Positions 17,318 to 26,968 of a stretch of 64,000 bases of DNA are shown here, piece by piece (position 1 is the first letter of the stretch; every line of letters begins with the position of its first letter). The stretch is from Flavobacterium ovatum (lineage in GTDB: Bacteria; Bacteroidota; Bacteroidia; Flavobacteriales; Flavobacteriaceae): NCBI RefSeq assembly GCF_040703125.1, contig NZ_CP160035.1:1488001-1552000 (forward strand), read 5' to 3'. A model generated the notes under the pieces. That model ran no database searches. It saw only the letters and a program-made list of their open reading frames with translations, and was not told the DNA's origin. A program made the position numbers and the translations under genes.

Positions 17318-20300
17318 ATGTTAAATAAAATAATAAAATATTTCTTAGAGAATAGATTAATAACAGTACTAATTCTTATGGTACTGATATTGTGGGGAAT
17401 TGCTACGGCTCCTTTTAGTTGGAAATTACCCTTTTTTCCTTCTGATCCGGTTGCAGTAGATGCAATTCCTGATATTGGCGAAAACCAACAAATTGTTTTT
17501 ACCCAATGGCAAGGTAGGTCACCTCAAGATATCGAGGATCAAATTTCCTACCCATTGACGACCTATTTATTGGGGATTCCTGGTGTAAAATCCATTAGAA
17601 GCAATTCAATATTTGGGTTTTCAAGTATTTATATCATTTTTGATGATGATATAGAATTTTATTGGTCACGTTCTAGAATTCTAGAAAAACTTAATTCTTT
17701 ACCCAATAGTCTACTACCCGAAAATGTAAAACCGTCATTGGGTCCAGATGCAACGGCATTAGGCCAAGTGTATTGGTATACAGTAGAAGGTAGAGATAAA
17801 AATGGTAATCCAACTGGTGGATGGGATTTACAAGAAATTAGAACGGCCCAAGATTTCTATATAAAGTATGGCTTAAATGCTGTGAGAGGTGTCTCTGAAG
17901 TAGCTTCTATTGGAGGATTCGTAAAAGAATATCAAATTGACGTTAACCCTGATGCTTTGAAGGCGTATAATATAAGCTTGATGCAGGTTATGACTGCGGT
18001 GCAAAAATCGAACAAGGATGTTGGCGCTAAAACAATTGAGATCAATCAAGCCGAATATTTGGTTAGAGGTCTTGGTTATGTCAAAAAAGTAGAAGACATA
18101 GAGTTAGCAGTTGTTGCTGTAAAAGATAATGTGCCAATACGCATCAAAGATATTGGTGTAGTTGCATTAGGTCCAGAAACTAGAAGAGGGATTTTAGATA
18201 AAGGAGGAGCAGAAGCTGTTGGGGGAGTGGTTATTGCTCGTTATGGTTCTAATCCACTAGAAGTAATCAATGGTGTAAAGTCTAAGATTAATGAATTAGC
18301 TTCGGGTTTACCCAAAAAAACATTGTCCAATGGGGTTGTGAGCCAATTAACGATTGTTCCTTTTTATGATCGAACAGAATTAATTCAAGAAACAATAGGA
18401 ACATTAGAAACCGCTTTGTCTCATGAAGTACTCATCAGTATCATTGTTGTTTTACTGTTGGTTTTAAATTTAAGAGCTTCTTTGATTATCTCAAGTTTAC
18501 TGCCTGTAGGTGTGCTTATGACTTTTATTGTCATGCGTTATTCTGGCGTAGATGCAAATGTAGTTGCGCTCTCTGGTATCGCTATTGCCATTGGTGTAAT
18601 GGTTGATGTAGGTGTTATTTTTGTAGAAAATATTATCCGACATCTTGAGATGCCAGAAAATCAGGGTGCTAAAGGTGCAAAATTAATGCAAGTGATTTAT
18701 GAAGCAACTACCGAAGTTGTTTCGGCTATTACAACTGCTTTGGCGACTACAATCGTTAGTTTTATACCTGTTTTTGCCATGGAATCTGCCGAAGGGAAAT
18801 TATTTAGACCTCTAGCTTTTACCAAAACGTTTGCTTTGTTGGGAGCTTTTGTTTTAGGTTTAATTGTACTTCCTTCTTTGGCACATTATATTTTTGGAAT
18901 TGATTACGACAAAAAAAGAGTAAAACGTTTTTGGGGTTATGTATTTATTTCGGGTGGAATTCTACTAAGTATTTATTTCGAAATTTGGCTTCCTTTAGCC
19001 TTAACAATTATGGGACTATATGATTTATTCAATCATAAAATCCCTCAGAAATATCAGTCCTATACGAAGCACTTTAACTTGGTAGTAGTCTTATTTATAG
19101 TTTCTTTTTTCTTAACCCAAGAATGGATGCCGTTAGGCCCGCAAATAAGTGTTGTTGGTAATTATCTATTTGTAATTGCTTTGTTAGGTATTATATTATC
19201 TGCTTTATTAGGTATTGTGAAATATTATGAACAACTGCTTCGTTGGTGTTTGGAAAACAAAGGGAAGTTTATGTTACTGCCACTTGTTACTTTGTTTTTT
19301 GGTATTCTAGTATGGATTGGTTTTGATAGTACATTTGGTTTTGTTGCAAAAGGTTTTGATAAAATAGGATGGGATATTAGAAGTTCCAAAGTTTGGTCAG
19401 CACCTTCACATACTTTCCCAGGAATTGGTTCAGAATTTATGCCAACACTTAATGAGGGTAGTTATTTATTGATGCCAACTTCAATGCCGCATGCAGGTAT
19501 AGAACAAAATAGGAAAGTAGTTGGCCAACTTGATATGATTCTAAATCATATTCCAGAGGTAGATATGGCCGTTGGTAAATTAGGTCGCGTAGAAAGTGCT
19601 TTGGATCCAGCACCAATTTCTATGTATGAGAATATTATCAATTACAAACCAGAATATATTTTGGATGCTAAGGGGCATCGAATGCGATTTAAAACAGATA
19701 AAAATAATCGGTTTGTGACTAAATCTGGAGATAGTTTGACTCATGAACAAGCTTTGAAACAAGCCATTTCTATTGAAAACTTAATCCCAGATGAAGACGG
19801 TACTTTCTATAGAAATTGGCGCGATATAATTAAATCTCCAGATGATATTTGGAACGAAATTGTAAAAGCAGCTAAAATACCTGGTGTAACATCAGCTCCA
19901 AAATTGCAGCCTATAGAAACCCGTTTGGTAATGCTTCAAACAGGAATGAGAGCGCCTATGGGAATAAAGGTGTTTGGTCCAGATTTAAAAACGATACAAG
20001 ATTTCGGTTTAGAACTTGAATCTATTATTAAAGATGTACCTTCTGTAAAAAAAGAAGCCGTATTTGCTGATAGAATTGTTGGTAAGCCTTATTTACATTT
20101 AAACATAGATCGTGAGAAAATATCCCGTTATGGTTTAAGTGTAGAAGATATTCAGCAAACAATTGAAACAGCTATTGGAGGGATGAAAATAGCATCAACA
20201 GTAGAAGGAAGGGAGCGTTACCCAATACGGGTACGTTATCCTAGAGAATTAAGAGATAGTCCTGAAGCTTTAGGTAAAATTTTGGTTGCAACACCTACTG

Positions 20301-21142
20301 GAGCACAAATTCCGCTTGGTCAATTAGTAGCATTTGAATATAAAAAAGGTCCACAAGCAATTAAAAGTGAAGATACCTTTTTGGTTGGATTCGTACTATT
20401 CGACAAAAATGATGGTTTTGCAGAAGTGGATGTCGTTAATGATGCTCAAAAAACAATTCAGGCTAAAATCGATTCGGGGGAGTTAAAAGTTCCACAAGGA
20501 ATTAGTTATAAATTCTCGGGGAGTTACGAAAACCAAATTAGAGCAATGAAAAGGCTATCCATTGTAATTCCGATTTGTTTAGTGGTTATCTTTTTGTTGT
20601 TGTTTTTTCAATTCAAAACCATCATAGCGTCGTCAATCCATTTTTCGGGTGTGTTTGTTGCGTTCGCAGGAGGCTTTATCATGCTTTGGTTATACGGACA
20701 AGATTGGTTTCTGAATTTTTCAATTGCAGAAGTTAATATGCGTGATTTATTTCAGGTACACCCCATAAATTTAAGTGTGGCAGTTTGGGTCGGCTTTATC
20801 GCGTTATTTGGTATTGCAACCGATGATGGTGTAATTATGGGATCTTATATCCATCAAGTGTTTGAAGAGAAAAATCCGCAAACGGTTACCGAAGTTCGGG
20901 ATGCAGTTGTCGAAGCTGGAAAAATGAGGGTTAGACCTGCGGTTATGACAGCAGCGACAACGATTATTGCATTGCTTCCTGTGCTAACTTCTACGGGTAA
21001 AGGTTCAGATATTATGATTCCAATGGCTATACCAACATTTGGTGGGATGACAATACAAATCATGACCATGTTTGTTGTGCCTGTATTACAAGCCTATTGG
21101 AGAGAAACGGTAATCAAAAATAAAGAAAAGAGAGATGCGTAA
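17318..21142 (+). CDS. cusA: CusA/CzcA-type heavy-metal efflux RND transporter
   Basis: The inner-membrane proton-driven pump of a tripartite metal exporter, 1,274 residues. It starts with the usual TM1 (LITVLILMVLILWG) and 'IGENQQIVFTQWQGRSPQDIE'. It has the HME-RND TM4 motif 'GVMVDVGVIFVEN' (about residue 425), and 'GIATDDGVIMGSYI' in the second half. It is about 200 residues longer than E. coli CusA. Extra hydrophobic segments lie at about 535-640 and a soluble insert at about 755-850. 'SEFMP' and 'GMRAPMG' supply Met residues like those in CusA. Copper or silver is the likeliest substrate from context. It overlaps the next gene by 8 bp. Confidence 0.93.
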   Translation: MLNKIIKYFLENRLITVLILMVLILWGIATAPFSWKLPFFPSDPVAVDAIPDIGENQQIVFTQWQGRSPQDIEDQISYPLTTYLLGIPGVKSIRSNSIFGFSSIYIIFDDDIEFYWSRSRILEKLNSLPNSLLPENVKPSLGPDATALGQVYWYTVEGRDKNGNPTGGWDLQEIRTAQDFYIKYGLNAVRGVSEVASIGGFVKEYQIDVNPDALKAYNISLMQVMTAVQKSNKDVGAKTIEINQAEYLVRGLGYVKKVEDIELAVVAVKDNVPIRIKDIGVVALGPETRRGILDKGGAEAVGGVVIARYGSNPLEVINGVKSKINELASGLPKKTLSNGVVSQLTIVPFYDRTELIQETIGTLETALSHEVLISIIVVLLLVLNLRASLIISSLLPVGVLMTFIVMRYSGVDANVVALSGIAIAIGVMVDVGVIFVENIIRHLEMPENQGAKGAKLMQVIYEATTEVVSAITTALATTIVSFIPVFAMESAEGKLFRPLAFTKTFALLGAFVLGLIVLPSLAHYIFGIDYDKKRVKRFWGYVFISGGILLSIYFEIWLPLALTIMGLYDLFNHKIPQKYQSYTKHFNLVVVLFIVSFFLTQEWMPLGPQISVVGNYLFVIALLGIILSALLGIVKYYEQLLRWCLENKGKFMLLPLVTLFFGILVWIGFDSTFGFVAKGFDKIGWDIRSSKVWSAPSHTFPGIGSEFMPTLNEGSYLLMPTSMPHAGIEQNRKVVGQLDMILNHIPEVDMAVGKLGRVESALDPAPISMYENIINYKPEYILDAKGHRMRFKTDKNNRFVTKSGDSLTHEQALKQAISIENLIPDEDGTFYRNWRDIIKSPDDIWNEIVKAAKIPGVTSAPKLQPIETRLVMLQTGMRAPMGIKVFGPDLKTIQDFGLELESIIKDVPSVKKEAVFADRIVGKPYLHLNIDREKISRYGLSVEDIQQTIETAIGGMKIASTVEGRERYPIRVRYPRELRDSPEALGKILVATPTGAQIPLGQLVAFEYKKGPQAIKSEDTFLVGFVLFDKNDGFAEVDVVNDAQKTIQAKIDSGELKVPQGISYKFSGSYENQIRAMKRLSIVIPICLVVIFLLLFFQFKTIIASSIHFSGVFVAFAGGFIMLWLYGQDWFLNFSIAEVNMRDLFQVHPINLSVAVWVGFIALFGIATDDGVIMGSYIHQVFEEKNPQTVTEVRDAVVEAGKMRVRPAVMTAATTIIALLPVLTSTGKGSDIMIPMAIPTFGGMTIQIMTMFVVPVLQAYWRETVIKNKEKRDA

Positions 21143-22355
21143 AATACTAATTATAACGGTTTTGTTGTTGGCTTTCAATGCTAGTGGACAATCAATAAAC
21201 GATTACTATACTATTGCGGCCGAAAATAATCCGGAGCTAAAAGCGAAGTATAAAGAGTTTGAAGCCGCATTGCAGCGGATTCCACAAGTGAGTTCATTAG
21301 CAGATCCAAGTCTATCAATGGGGTATTTTATTTCCCCTGTAGAAACCAGGCTTGGGCCGCAAAATTTGCGTTTTTCGCTTTCGCAAATGTTTCCTTGGTT
21401 TGGAACTTTAAAAGCACAGAAAAATGCAGCAACCTTAATGGCAGAAAGCAAATATCAAGCTTTTTTGAATACCAAAAACCAGTTGTTTTATCAAGTTGCT
21501 ACAGTATATTATCCCTTGTATGAGTTGCGAAACCTTATGGAGATTGAGCAAGAGAATATCAAAATTTTAACATCTTATAAAAAAATTGCCAATGCAAAAT
21601 TCCAAAATGGCAATGGGAATTTAGTAGATATACTGCGTGTAGATATTATGTTAAAAGACGCCGAAACTAATTTAGGTATTTTAAACAAAAAAGAGCCGGC
21701 ACTCAAATCATGGCTCAACAGTATTTTGAATCGAAAATATGATGAGGCAATTGTCGTTTCTAGGGAGATTACCGTAAGTGATTTGCCTGTTAATTATCGT
21801 AAGGATGCTATAAGTACTAATCCAATGTTACAAGAATTGGAATTAAAAAAGCAAGCCTCTGAAGCAGGAATTGAGGTGGCAAAAAAACAAGGTTCGCCTA
21901 AACTAGGTCTGGGACTAGATTATGTTTTTGTAGGTACAGGAATGAATAACTCTCCAGATTCGGGTAAAGATGTTATTATGCCCATGGTAACGGTTAGTTT
22001 ACCCATTTTTAGAAAAAAATATAATGCTGCCATTAGTGAAGCTAAATTAATGCAAGAGAGCTATTCGTTCCAAAAAGAAGCAGTCGAGGATAAATTAAAT
22101 GGGACTTACTACAAGTTTGTGTTTGAACTTGAAAAAGAACGTGATTTATTAAAATTATACGAAGAACAAGTAGTCACGCTTTCTAAAAGTTTGAACCTAT
22201 TATTAACTTATTATAGTAATGCAAATAAAGATTTTGAAGAAGTTTTGCGCATGCAACAAGAACTTTTAAAATATCAAAAAATGCAATTGTCAAGTCGTAC
22301 TTCTTACCATATCAAGCTAGCTGAGTTAGATTATTTAACAGCAAAACAATTTTAA
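21135..22355 (+). CDS. TolC-family outer-membrane efflux protein (CusC-like)
   Basis: A 406-residue protein with a signal peptide ending FNASGQ and long amphipathic helices with the repeated TolC/OEP pattern ('NPELKAKYKEFEAAL' and 'NPMLQELELKKQASEAGIEVAKKQGSP' as internal copies). It forms the outer-membrane duct of the efflux system. Its start lies inside the end of cusA, and cusB begins 2 nt after its stop, so the three are translationally coupled. Confidence 0.93.
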   Translation: MRKILIITVLLLAFNASGQSINDYYTIAAENNPELKAKYKEFEAALQRIPQVSSLADPSLSMGYFISPVETRLGPQNLRFSLSQMFPWFGTLKAQKNAATLMAESKYQAFLNTKNQLFYQVATVYYPLYELRNLMEIEQENIKILTSYKKIANAKFQNGNGNLVDILRVDIMLKDAETNLGILNKKEPALKSWLNSILNRKYDEAIVVSREITVSDLPVNYRKDAISTNPMLQELELKKQASEAGIEVAKKQGSPKLGLGLDYVFVGTGMNNSPDSGKDVIMPMVTVSLPIFRKKYNAAISEAKLMQESYSFQKEAVEDKLNGTYYKFVFELEKERDLLKLYEEQVVTLSKSLNLLLTYYSNANKDFEEVLRMQQELLKYQKMQLSSRTSYHIKLAELDYLTAKQF

Positions 22356-22357
22356 TC

Positions 22358-24127
22358 ATGATTATAGATAAAAAAACGAAAATAGTAATACTAATCACTC
22401 TGATTTTTGGGGTTTTACTTGGTGCTTTGCTGTTTGGCGGAGATTCAAAAGAAGAAGAAAAAACAGAAGTCAGTTCAGAAGTAGAGGTTTGGACCTGTTC
22501 GATGCATCCTCAAATTAGACAGCCTGAGGCTGGTGACTGTCCTATTTGTGGAATGGATTTAATTCCGTTAGAGTCAGGTAATGATAGTGCTGATCCAGAT
22601 GCGATCAGCATGTCAGAGTCAGCCATGATTATAGCGGGAATTTCAACTTATAAGGTTGGAAATACAGATGGAATTAAGGAAGTTTCTTTAAACGGTAAAA
22701 TTGAAGTCAATGAAAAAGCTGTTTACAGCCAATCTTCACACATTCCAGGAAGAATCGAAAAAATTCAAGTTTCATTCGTAGGTGAATATGTCAAAAAAGG
22801 ACAAGTAGTTGCTTATGTATATTCCCCTGAATTGGCCAGTGCCCAGCAAGAATTAATTGAAGCTTACAGCGTAAAAGACATTCAGCCACAATTATTTGAA
22901 TCGGTAAAAATTAAATTGAAAAATTGGAAAGTAGCCGATGCGACCATCAAAAATATAATTTCAACGGGAAAAGTTCAAGATAAATTCCCAATCTACGCCG
23001 ATGTTTCGGGTTATATAATTAAAAAAAATGTAGAGCTTGGAGATTATCTCCAAAAAGGACAAACCTTGTATGATGTTGCCGATTTATCCAGGGTATGGGT
23101 GCTTTTTGAAATTTATGAATCGGATTTGGGTTTGGTAAAAAAAGGGAATAAAGTCAACTATACAATCGCTTCTTTTCCTGGAGAAAATTTCTCTGGCACT
23201 ATAGCTTTCATAGATCCTTTTATTAATCCAATGACTAGAATAGCAAAAGCAAGGGTTGAGGTTGCGAATAGTGGATTAAAATTAAAACCAGAAATGTTTG
23301 TTTCGGGTACTGTAAAAACAAAAGTAGATGTGAGTAAGTCAACGTTAAGCGTGCCAAAATCGGCTGTAATGTGGACAGGTAAACGTTCTATTGTATATAT
23401 AAAAAACGAATCTGAAAAAGGAATTAGTTTCAAATTAAGAGAAGTCACTTTAGGTCCGTTATTAGGAAATGATTACATAATTGAAGAAGGTTTGGAAGAG
23501 GGCGAAGAAATAGTCGCCAATGGAACATTCAATGTAGATGCCGCTGCCCAGTTAGCAGGGAAACCTAGTATGATGAATCTTGAGGCTAGTAAAGCAAGTA
23601 CGGAACATAATCATGATAATGCGACTATGACAATGAATGAAAGTGTACAAAAAGTAGCAAAAAATACTAACAGTTCAATTACTACCGACGCAAAAAATGA
23701 TTTACAACCCTTATATAGAAGTTATTTCGAATTAAAAGATGCTTTGACGAAAGATGATTTTAAAACGGCACAAAAGACTTTTCTTGAATTTGAAAATGCG
23801 TTAAATAAAATTAATATGAATGTTTTCAAAGGTGGTGCCCATACTGCATGGATGAATTATCAAACACAATTGAAAAAACATACTCTTCATGCTGCAGATT
23901 CAAAAAATATTAAAGAAATAAGAACTTCTTTCGAGCCAATTTCTAATGTGATGATCGCCATGACAAAGGCTTTTAAACCTTTAAACGAAAGTACATACGT
24001 TCAATTTTGCCCGATGGCAAATAGCGATAAAGGCGCTAATTGGTTAAGTAAAGATGATAAAATAGTAAATCCTTATTTTGGAGTATCAATGTCAAAATGT
24101 GGAGAAGTAAAAGAAACCCTAAAGTAA
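22358..24127 (+). CDS. cusB: CusB-type periplasmic adaptor with metal-binding and DUF3347 domains
   Basis: A 589-residue membrane-fusion protein that links the RND pump to the outer-membrane duct. Order: one TM anchor (about 7-25); a heavy-metal-binding zinc-ribbon-like module (about 45-72, WTCSMHP and CPICGMDL); barrel-sandwich, helical hairpin and beta-barrel domains (about 90-400, e.g. 'VSGYIIKKNVELGDYL'); a His/Met-rich linker; and a C-terminal DUF3347 domain (about 450-589, with CPMANSDKGANWLS and NPYFG). The DUF3347 fusion matches the two free DUF3347 proteins encoded next to it. Cu/Ag is the probable substrate. Confidence 0.93.
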   Translation: MIIDKKTKIVILITLIFGVLLGALLFGGDSKEEEKTEVSSEVEVWTCSMHPQIRQPEAGDCPICGMDLIPLESGNDSADPDAISMSESAMIIAGISTYKVGNTDGIKEVSLNGKIEVNEKAVYSQSSHIPGRIEKIQVSFVGEYVKKGQVVAYVYSPELASAQQELIEAYSVKDIQPQLFESVKIKLKNWKVADATIKNIISTGKVQDKFPIYADVSGYIIKKNVELGDYLQKGQTLYDVADLSRVWVLFEIYESDLGLVKKGNKVNYTIASFPGENFSGTIAFIDPFINPMTRIAKARVEVANSGLKLKPEMFVSGTVKTKVDVSKSTLSVPKSAVMWTGKRSIVYIKNESEKGISFKLREVTLGPLLGNDYIIEEGLEEGEEIVANGTFNVDAAAQLAGKPSMMNLEASKASTEHNHDNATMTMNESVQKVAKNTNSSITTDAKNDLQPLYRSYFELKDALTKDDFKTAQKTFLEFENALNKINMNVFKGGAHTAWMNYQTQLKKHTLHAADSKNIKEIRTSFEPISNVMIAMTKAFKPLNESTYVQFCPMANSDKGANWLSKDDKIVNPYFGVSMSKCGEVKETLK

Positions 24128-24154
24128 TTTAAAAATAAATTAAAATAAAAAATC

Positions 24155-24769
24155 ATGAAAAAAGTAATCGGAATTTTAGTAGTAGCTTTAATAAGCATCA
24201 CCATTTCTTGTAAAAATAATAAAGAGCAAGAGCACGATACCATGGGTAACGAAGAGATGTCCACAGAAATGCATGAGGGACACGATCATTCTGATATGAA
24301 AGACATGGGTCAAAGAAAAATAACTCAAAATACCACTAAAAACACAGCTACTGCTGCAATACTAGATGCTTATTTTGAAATCAAAAATGGTCTAGTTGCT
24401 GATGATAAAGACAAGACAGCAAAAGGTGGTACCGCACTTTTAGCCGCTTTTTCTAAATTTGATATGACTCAGCTTTCTGATGATACTCATAAAGAATACA
24501 TGGAAATTCAAGAAAGCGCAAAAGAACATGCAGAACATATTATAAAGAATCCTATTGATCACCAAAGAGAACATTTTGAGTCATTAAGCACGGATATTAA
24601 TGATATTATAATATTGTTAGGAACTGATAAGGTAATTTATCAGGATTATTGTCCAATGGCAAGTAACAACAAAGGAGCAATGTGGTTGAGTGAGGTAAAA
24701 GACATCAAAAACCCCTATTTTGGTTCAAAAATGCTAAATTGTGGTAGCATCAAAAAGCAAATAAACTAA
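24155..24769 (+). CDS. DUF3347 lipoprotein
   Basis: A 204-residue lipoprotein (SITISC). After it comes a His/Met-rich stretch (MHEGHDHSDMKDMG). The rest is a DUF3347 domain: 'AILDAYFEIKNGLVADDKD', '[17 protein letters not shown]', then YCPMASNNKGAMWLS, NPYFG and the final Met and Cys (KMLNCG). The spaced His, Met and Cys residues suggest copper binding in the periplasm, but the family has no proven function that I know of. It starts 27 nt after cusB; the next ATG follows its stop directly. Confidence 0.85.
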   Translation: MKKVIGILVVALISITISCKNNKEQEHDTMGNEEMSTEMHEGHDHSDMKDMGQRKITQNTTKNTATAAILDAYFEIKNGLVADDKDKTAKGGTALLAAFSKFDMTQLSDDTHKEYMEIQESAKEHAEHIIKNPIDHQREHFESLSTDINDIIILLGTDKVIYQDYCPMASNNKGAMWLSEVKDIKNPYFGSKMLNCGSIKKQIN

Positions 24770-25219
24770 ATGAAAATTTTCAAAATCATTTTATTGGTTT
24801 TATTGATTGTGTTTGTGGGGATTCAATTTATTCCCACAACGCGCAATAAAAATGATAAAGTACCCAAAACAGATTTTATGATAGTGAATAACGTTCCTCA
24901 AGGAATTAATACTGCTATACAAACTTCTTGTTATGATTGCCATAGCAACAATACGCATTACCCTTGGTATAGTAGTATTCAACCCGGAGCTTGGTTTATG
25001 GAAAGCCATATTAAAGATGGTAAAGCAGAATTAAATTTCAATGAATGGGGTGAATTATCAAATCGCAGGAAAAAGAGTAAGTTGAAATCAATAATAAGTC
25101 AAATCGAAGATAACGAAATGCCTTTGAGTTCCTATACCCTTATTCACAGAAATGCTATATTTTCTGAAACTCAAAAACAACGAATAATTCAATACTTAAC
25201 AGCATTAAAAAATAACTAA
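24770..25219 (+). CDS. Haem-binding domain protein (c-type CxxCH)
   Basis: A 149-residue protein with one N-terminal TM or signal segment. It has the haem-attachment motif CYDCH in '[21 protein letters not shown]', followed by '[14 protein letters not shown]', as in the Haem_bd family (PF14376). It would sit in the periplasm, anchored to the inner membrane. Its ATG abuts the stop of the DUF3347 lipoprotein (TAAATG), so it belongs to the efflux operon. A haem protein here might move electrons during copper redox chemistry; this is inference. Confidence 0.85.
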   Translation: MKIFKIILLVLLIVFVGIQFIPTTRNKNDKVPKTDFMIVNNVPQGINTAIQTSCYDCHSNNTHYPWYSSIQPGAWFMESHIKDGKAELNFNEWGELSNRRKKSKLKSIISQIEDNEMPLSSYTLIHRNAIFSETQKQRIIQYLTALKNN

Positions 25220-25230
25220 ACACAAAAAAA

Positions 25231-25767
25231 ATGAAAAATTTAAAAATAAGTATAGCAGCAATGCTATTGTTAGTATTCAGTTTTACCAGTGCGCAGGAAA
25301 AACATAAAATGGATCACAGTAAAATGAAAATGGACAAAATGAAAGACAGCAAGGCAGAAGCCATACTTTCTGATTTTTTTATGTTAAAAGAAGCTTTAGT
25401 CGCAGATGATTCTAAAAAGGCCGCTCAAGCAGGTTTAAAATTAGAAGCTTCATTAAAGATGTTTGACAAGTCAACTTATACAAAAGGTCAGCAAAAAGAA
25501 TTAGCAGACATCATTGATGATGCAACAGAGCATGCGGAGCATATTGCAAAAAGCCAAATAGATCACCAAAGAGAACACTTCAAAACATTAAGTCAAGATA
25601 TTACTGACATGATGGCAATTACTGGAACAAAAGATGCTCTTTATGAGTTTTTCTGTCCAATGTATGATGGAGGTAGTACTTGGTTGAGTAATAGCAAGGA
25701 AGTTCGTAATCCATACTACGGTAGTCAAATGTTGAAGTGTGGGAAGGTGAAACGCGAAATCAAATAG
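25231..25767 (+). CDS. DUF3347 periplasmic protein
   Basis: A 178-residue protein with a cleavable signal peptide (SFTSAQ), a short Met/His/Lys-rich segment ([14 protein letters not shown]) and one DUF3347 domain. The core is close to the previous DUF3347 protein: '[18 protein letters not shown]', '[17 protein letters not shown]', [19 protein letters not shown] and MLKCG. It is soluble where its neighbour is a lipoprotein, so the two may act as anchored and free copper carriers. It is the last gene of the cusA operon. Confidence 0.87.
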   Translation: MKNLKISIAAMLLLVFSFTSAQEKHKMDHSKMKMDKMKDSKAEAILSDFFMLKEALVADDSKKAAQAGLKLEASLKMFDKSTYTKGQQKELADIIDDATEHAEHIAKSQIDHQREHFKTLSQDITDMMAITGTKDALYEFFCPMYDGGSTWLSNSKEVRNPYYGSQMLKCGKVKREIK

Positions 25768-26046
25768 ATTAGGAAGGTACAAATCACAGCAATCTTTATA
25801 ATGAGTGTTTTATTTGCTTACAGTTTGTTCTCCCGCCAGAACGTATCTACAATGTCACTGCTCCAAGTGGATGTTTGTAGTATTAAATAATATTGTTCTA
25901 AGGAGTTGTGAACTATTGAAATCTGTAATTATGTTTGTCTTAATGTCCATATTTAGTACAATTTAGGGATGGTTTTTTCCATTTCTTATTGAAAATGAAT
26001 AAAAAGTTAATTAATCTATTTCTAGTCAAATTACACATCATAAAAA
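25768..26046. other. Intergenic gap before the HMA-AraC gene
   Basis: 279 nt with no convincing gene. A stretch around 25793-25890 reads open on the plus strand (MSVLFAYSLFSRQNVST) but matches nothing I know and has no good start context. No clear TAnnTTTG promoter with a TTG partner was found for the regulator downstream. Confidence 0.4.
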
Positions 26047-26607
26047 ATGAAAATCTACATCAAGAACATGGTTTGCAATCGCTGTCTAATGGCAGTTCAG
26101 TCCTTATTAGAAAAGATGAAATTGCCTGTTATTTCGATCAATTTAGGAGAAGTGGTTTTAGGAAAAGAGTTATCTATTGAAGAGAAGGAAACCGTAGAAA
26201 AGAATCTCACTACCCTTGGATTTGAATTACTAAATGATAAAAACAGCCAGTCGATTGAGAAAATTAAGAATCTCATTATTGATTTAGTGCATTATAATGG
26301 CGATAAATTAAAAATCAATTTGTCCGATTATTTGGTGTCTGAGTTGCATCAAGATTATAGTGCTCTGAGTAAACTCTTTTCTGAAATTGAAGGGAAGACA
26401 ATCGAGCATTATTTGATAAGTCAAAAAATAGAAAAAGTGAAAGAGCTATTGGTTTATAATGAATTAACCTTGAGTGAAATTGCAATACAATTGAATTATA
26501 GTAGTGTCGCTCATTTGAGCAATCAGTTCAAGAAAAATACAGGACTTACACCCACACAATTCAAAGTATTGAAGGATAAAAAGAGAAAAGAGATTGACGA
26601 TATGTAA
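26047..26607 (+). CDS. HMA-AraC fusion transcriptional regulator
   Basis: A 186-residue protein joining two modules. Residues 1-70 have the HMA strand/helix pattern with a CxxC-like loop (IKNMVCNRCLMAVQ) and 'NLGEVVLGKELS'. Residues 75-186 are an AraC-type DNA-binding domain ('ALSKLFSEIEGKTIEHYLISQ', 'ELTLSEIAIQLNYSSVAHLSNQFKKNTGLTPTQFK'). There is no membrane segment, so a cytosolic metal-responsive one-component regulator is the natural reading; the Cys pair would bind Cu(I) or a similar ion. It sits between the efflux operon and the HMA/CopA genes. A decayed copy lies at 28529-28901. The domain call is firm, the metal is inference. Confidence 0.82.
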   Translation: MKIYIKNMVCNRCLMAVQSLLEKMKLPVISINLGEVVLGKELSIEEKETVEKNLTTLGFELLNDKNSQSIEKIKNLIIDLVHYNGDKLKINLSDYLVSELHQDYSALSKLFSEIEGKTIEHYLISQKIEKVKELLVYNELTLSEIAIQLNYSSVAHLSNQFKKNTGLTPTQFKVLKDKKRKEIDDM

Positions 26608-26692
26608 TCTTACAACCTTTATCCTTAATTGTGTAACTTCTTAAAGTAGATGTGTTTGTATATTTGAGATACTAATTTAAAAATACAAAAAA

Positions 26693-26968
26693 ATGACACA
26701 CTCTTATAACATTACCGGAATGAGTTGCGATGGTTGTCGTAGCAAGGTTGAAAAAACATTAGATGCTATAGTTGGAATTGATGCCAGAGTTTCTTTAGAC
26801 CCGCCGGTAGCTACTATAACAATGGTAAACCATATTCCTACTGAACAATTACAGGAAGCTTTAACCGCAGCTGGAAATTATGCCATAACTATGGCTAACC
26901 CTTCTAATAAAATACCCCAAACAGAAGGGAAACCAGTAAAAAAATCATGTTGCGGAAACGGAAACTAA
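26693..26968 (+). CDS. CopZ-like HMA-domain protein
   Basis: A 91-residue cytoplasmic protein: 'HSYNITGMSCDGCRSKVEKTL' with the CxxC copper loop, HMA fold to about residue 70, and a tail ending VKKSCCGNGN. It aligns along its whole length with the N-terminus of the CopA ATPase at 28986, including the tail (VKAKSCCSS). It is therefore either a copper chaperone for CopA or a split-off CopA N-terminus. TATATTTG at 26659-26666, 27 nt before the ATG, is a likely -7 box. Confidence 0.88.
   Translation: MTHSYNITGMSCDGCRSKVEKTLDAIVGIDARVSLDPPVATITMVNHIPTEQLQEALTAAGNYAITMANPSNKIPQTEGKPVKKSCCGNGN

Noticed and set aside
25793-25890. Possible short gene in the gap before the HMA-AraC regulator
   Set aside because: Open for only about 30 codons, no family resemblance and no start or promoter context.
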